Shown in pieces: positions 21,524 through 22,529 of a DNA stretch of 22,529 nt. The notes under the pieces are model-generated. The model saw only the letters and a list, made by a program, of their open reading frames with translations, did not search any database and was not told the DNA's origin. Source of the DNA: an uncultured bacterium (GTDB lineage Bacteria; Bacillota; Clostridia; Lachnospirales; Lachnospiraceae); contig CAJMRM010000053.1 in NCBI GenBank assembly GCA_905215775.1, positions 1 to 22,529 of the forward strand, written 5' to 3'. The stretch's first letter is position 1; every line of letters begins with the position of its first letter. A program made the position numbers and the translations under genes.

Positions 21524-22147
21524 ATGGAAGATACTTCCAGAAATAAGTCATACATAAACTGGATCCTGATGGCGGCCAACGCGTTAGTATTCCTGTACCT
21601 GGAGGTGGCCGGATCCTCTGAGGATGCATATTTTATGTATACGAAAGGGGCAATGCTGAAAGCGGCAGTCCTGGAGGACGGAGAATACTACCGGTTGTTT
21701 ACAGCCATGTTCATGCATTTTGGGATCGGTCATCTGGTGAACAATATGATCGTTCTTTTCGCTCTGGGAGATAATCTGGAGCGGGCCTTGGGCCATGTAA
21801 AATATCTGATCCTTTATCTGCTCAGCGGAATCGGAGCCAATTGGATCTCCATGGCAGTGGGAAAAAGTGATCAGATGATCGTATCTGCCGGCGCATCGGG
21901 AGCTATATTTGGAGTGATCGGCGGTCTGTTTTACGCAGTTGCAGTTAATAAGGGACGCCTGGAGGATCTGCAGACGAAACAGCTGGCAGTGATGATCGGG
22001 CTTTCTCTTTATATGGGGATCACCAGCTCTGGCGTAGACAATGCGGCCCATGTGGCAGGCCTTGTCCTTGGCATTCTTCTGGGGATTCTTTTATATCGAA
22101 AGCCAAAGAAAAAATGGATGATGGAGGAATTTGGTAATGAAAGATAA
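21524..22147 (+). CDS. Rhomboid-family intramembrane serine protease
   Basis: Membrane protease of 207 residues with six predicted helices, the basic bacterial rhomboid core. The catalytic dyad is S125 in SAGASGAIFG and H176 in NAAHVAGL; HLVNNM (70-75) supplies the oxyanion-hole Asn, and the loop-1 region contains YYRLFTAMFMHFG, close to the usual W/Y-R motif. It would cut membrane-anchored substrates; which ones cannot be told. There is no zinc-finger or cytosolic extension. AGGAAAGGG precedes the ATG. It overlaps the HIT gene by 11 bases, so the two are co-translated. Confidence 0.94.
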   Translation: MEDTSRNKSYINWILMAANALVFLYLEVAGSSEDAYFMYTKGAMLKAAVLEDGEYYRLFTAMFMHFGIGHLVNNMIVLFALGDNLERALGHVKYLILYLLSGIGANWISMAVGKSDQMIVSAGASGAIFGVIGGLFYAVAVNKGRLEDLQTKQLAVMIGLSLYMGITSSGVDNAAHVAGLVLGILLGILLYRKPKKKWMMEEFGNER

Positions 22148-22529
22148 GGATTGTATTTTTTGTAAGATCGCCAATGGTGAGATCCCATCGGCCACGGTTT
22201 ATGAGGATGAGGATTTCCGTGTGATCCTGGATCTGGGACCGGCATCCAGAGGACATGCCCTGATCCTTCCGAAAGAGCATTTTAAGGATGTCTGTGAACT
22301 GGATGAAAAGACGGCGGCCAGGGTCCTTCCGCTGGCGGCTAAAATCGGGGCTGCAATGAAGAAGTCTCTTGGATGCGCCGGGTTCAACCTGGTCCAGAAC
22401 AATGGAACTGAGGCGGGGCAAACGGTCTTTCACTTCCATGTACATGTGATCCCCCGCTATACGGACGGACCGGAAATGGTGACTTGGGAGCCGGGAAAAA
22501 TGGCTTCAGAGGAACTGGCAGAGACGGCA
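22137..22529 (+). CDS. HIT-family nucleotide hydrolase, 5' part
   Basis: Histidine-triad protein of the HinT/protein kinase C inhibitor type, cut by the window end after 131 codons with no stop. CIFC (6-9) forms half of the usual zinc site, and VYEDEDFRVILDLGPASRGHALILPKEH is split over 21-48 in the typical order. The triad is HFHVHVI with catalytic H101. Such proteins hydrolyse purine nucleoside phosphoramidates or AMP esters. Family length is about 135-140 residues, so only a few codons are missing. GGAGG about nine bases before the ATG, inside the end of the rhomboid gene, is its ribosome binding site. Confidence 0.94.
   Translation, partial: MKDKDCIFCKIANGEIPSATVYEDEDFRVILDLGPASRGHALILPKEHFKDVCELDEKTAARVLPLAAKIGAAMKKSLGCAGFNLVQNNGTEAGQTVFHFHVHVIPRYTDGPEMVTWEPGKMASEELAETA

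Overview
The window looks like a chromosomal piece of a Gram-positive gut-type Firmicute, most likely a Lachnospiraceae (Clostridium cluster XIVa) member. The reasons are the clostridial-style Tad/Flp pilus operon with DUF5702 and DUF6382-FHA genes, strong AGGAGG ribosome binding sites, TGA used freely as a stop, and a GC-rich coding style typical of that family. No rRNA, tRNA, CRISPR array, transposase or phage gene is visible.

Layout. (1) 1-2492: an AT-rich pair on the + strand, a GltS-type glutamate/Na+ symporter and a divergent arginase-fold protein, closed by a hairpin terminator. (2) 2515-5516, - strand: an OmpR-type response regulator followed by its membrane histidine kinase. (3) 5613-9727, - strand: ArsR-type regulator, a DUF2508 (YaaL-like) small protein, a cytoplasmic GH13 alpha-amylase-family enzyme and glycogen branching enzyme GlgB. 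A perfect 17-bp inverted repeat separates glgB from the response regulator. (4) 9728-10089: a divergent control region with a good sigma70-type promoter facing each way and a leader with three consecutive hairpins. (5) 10090-20097, + strand: a compact Tad (type IVb) pilus operon of eleven genes. In order these are an A24 prepilin peptidase broken by an in-frame TGA, TadZ/CpaE-like ATPase, TadA/CpaF ATPase, TadB, TadC (with an extra Ig-like ectodomain), a 55-residue Flp pilin, a DUF5702 protein, a TadE-like protein with two Cys/His metal-site repeats, a second and intact A24 peptidase, a second TadE-like protein, and a DUF6382-FHA protein. (6) 20098-20350: a non-coding region packed with palindromes. 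(7) 20351-22529: a TIGR00300/ornithine cyclodeaminase-like enzyme, a rhomboid protease, and the 5' part of a HIT-family hydrolase running off the edge.

How it fits together. The Tad genes would build a thin adhesive pilus: TadA powers assembly through the TadB/TadC platform, TadZ positions it, the A24 peptidase matures the Flp pilin and TadE-type pseudopilins, and the FHA protein may link assembly to Ser/Thr phosphorylation. No CpaB/RcpC gene is seen here, and no secretin is expected in a single-membrane cell.

The most unusual signals are three. First, a 30-bp near-perfect inverted repeat (16814-16843 / 16959-16988) encloses an AT-rich segment over the start of the first TadE gene. Inverting the segment on paper gives an in-frame ATG and a normal-length TadE N-terminus, so it may be a phase switch; in RNA it would bury the ribosome binding site. 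Second, a TGA lies inside the catalytic motif of the first prepilin peptidase while a second peptidase is intact. Third, a perfect 16-bp palindrome with a -10 hexamer on both strands lies upstream of the ornithine cyclodeaminase-like gene.
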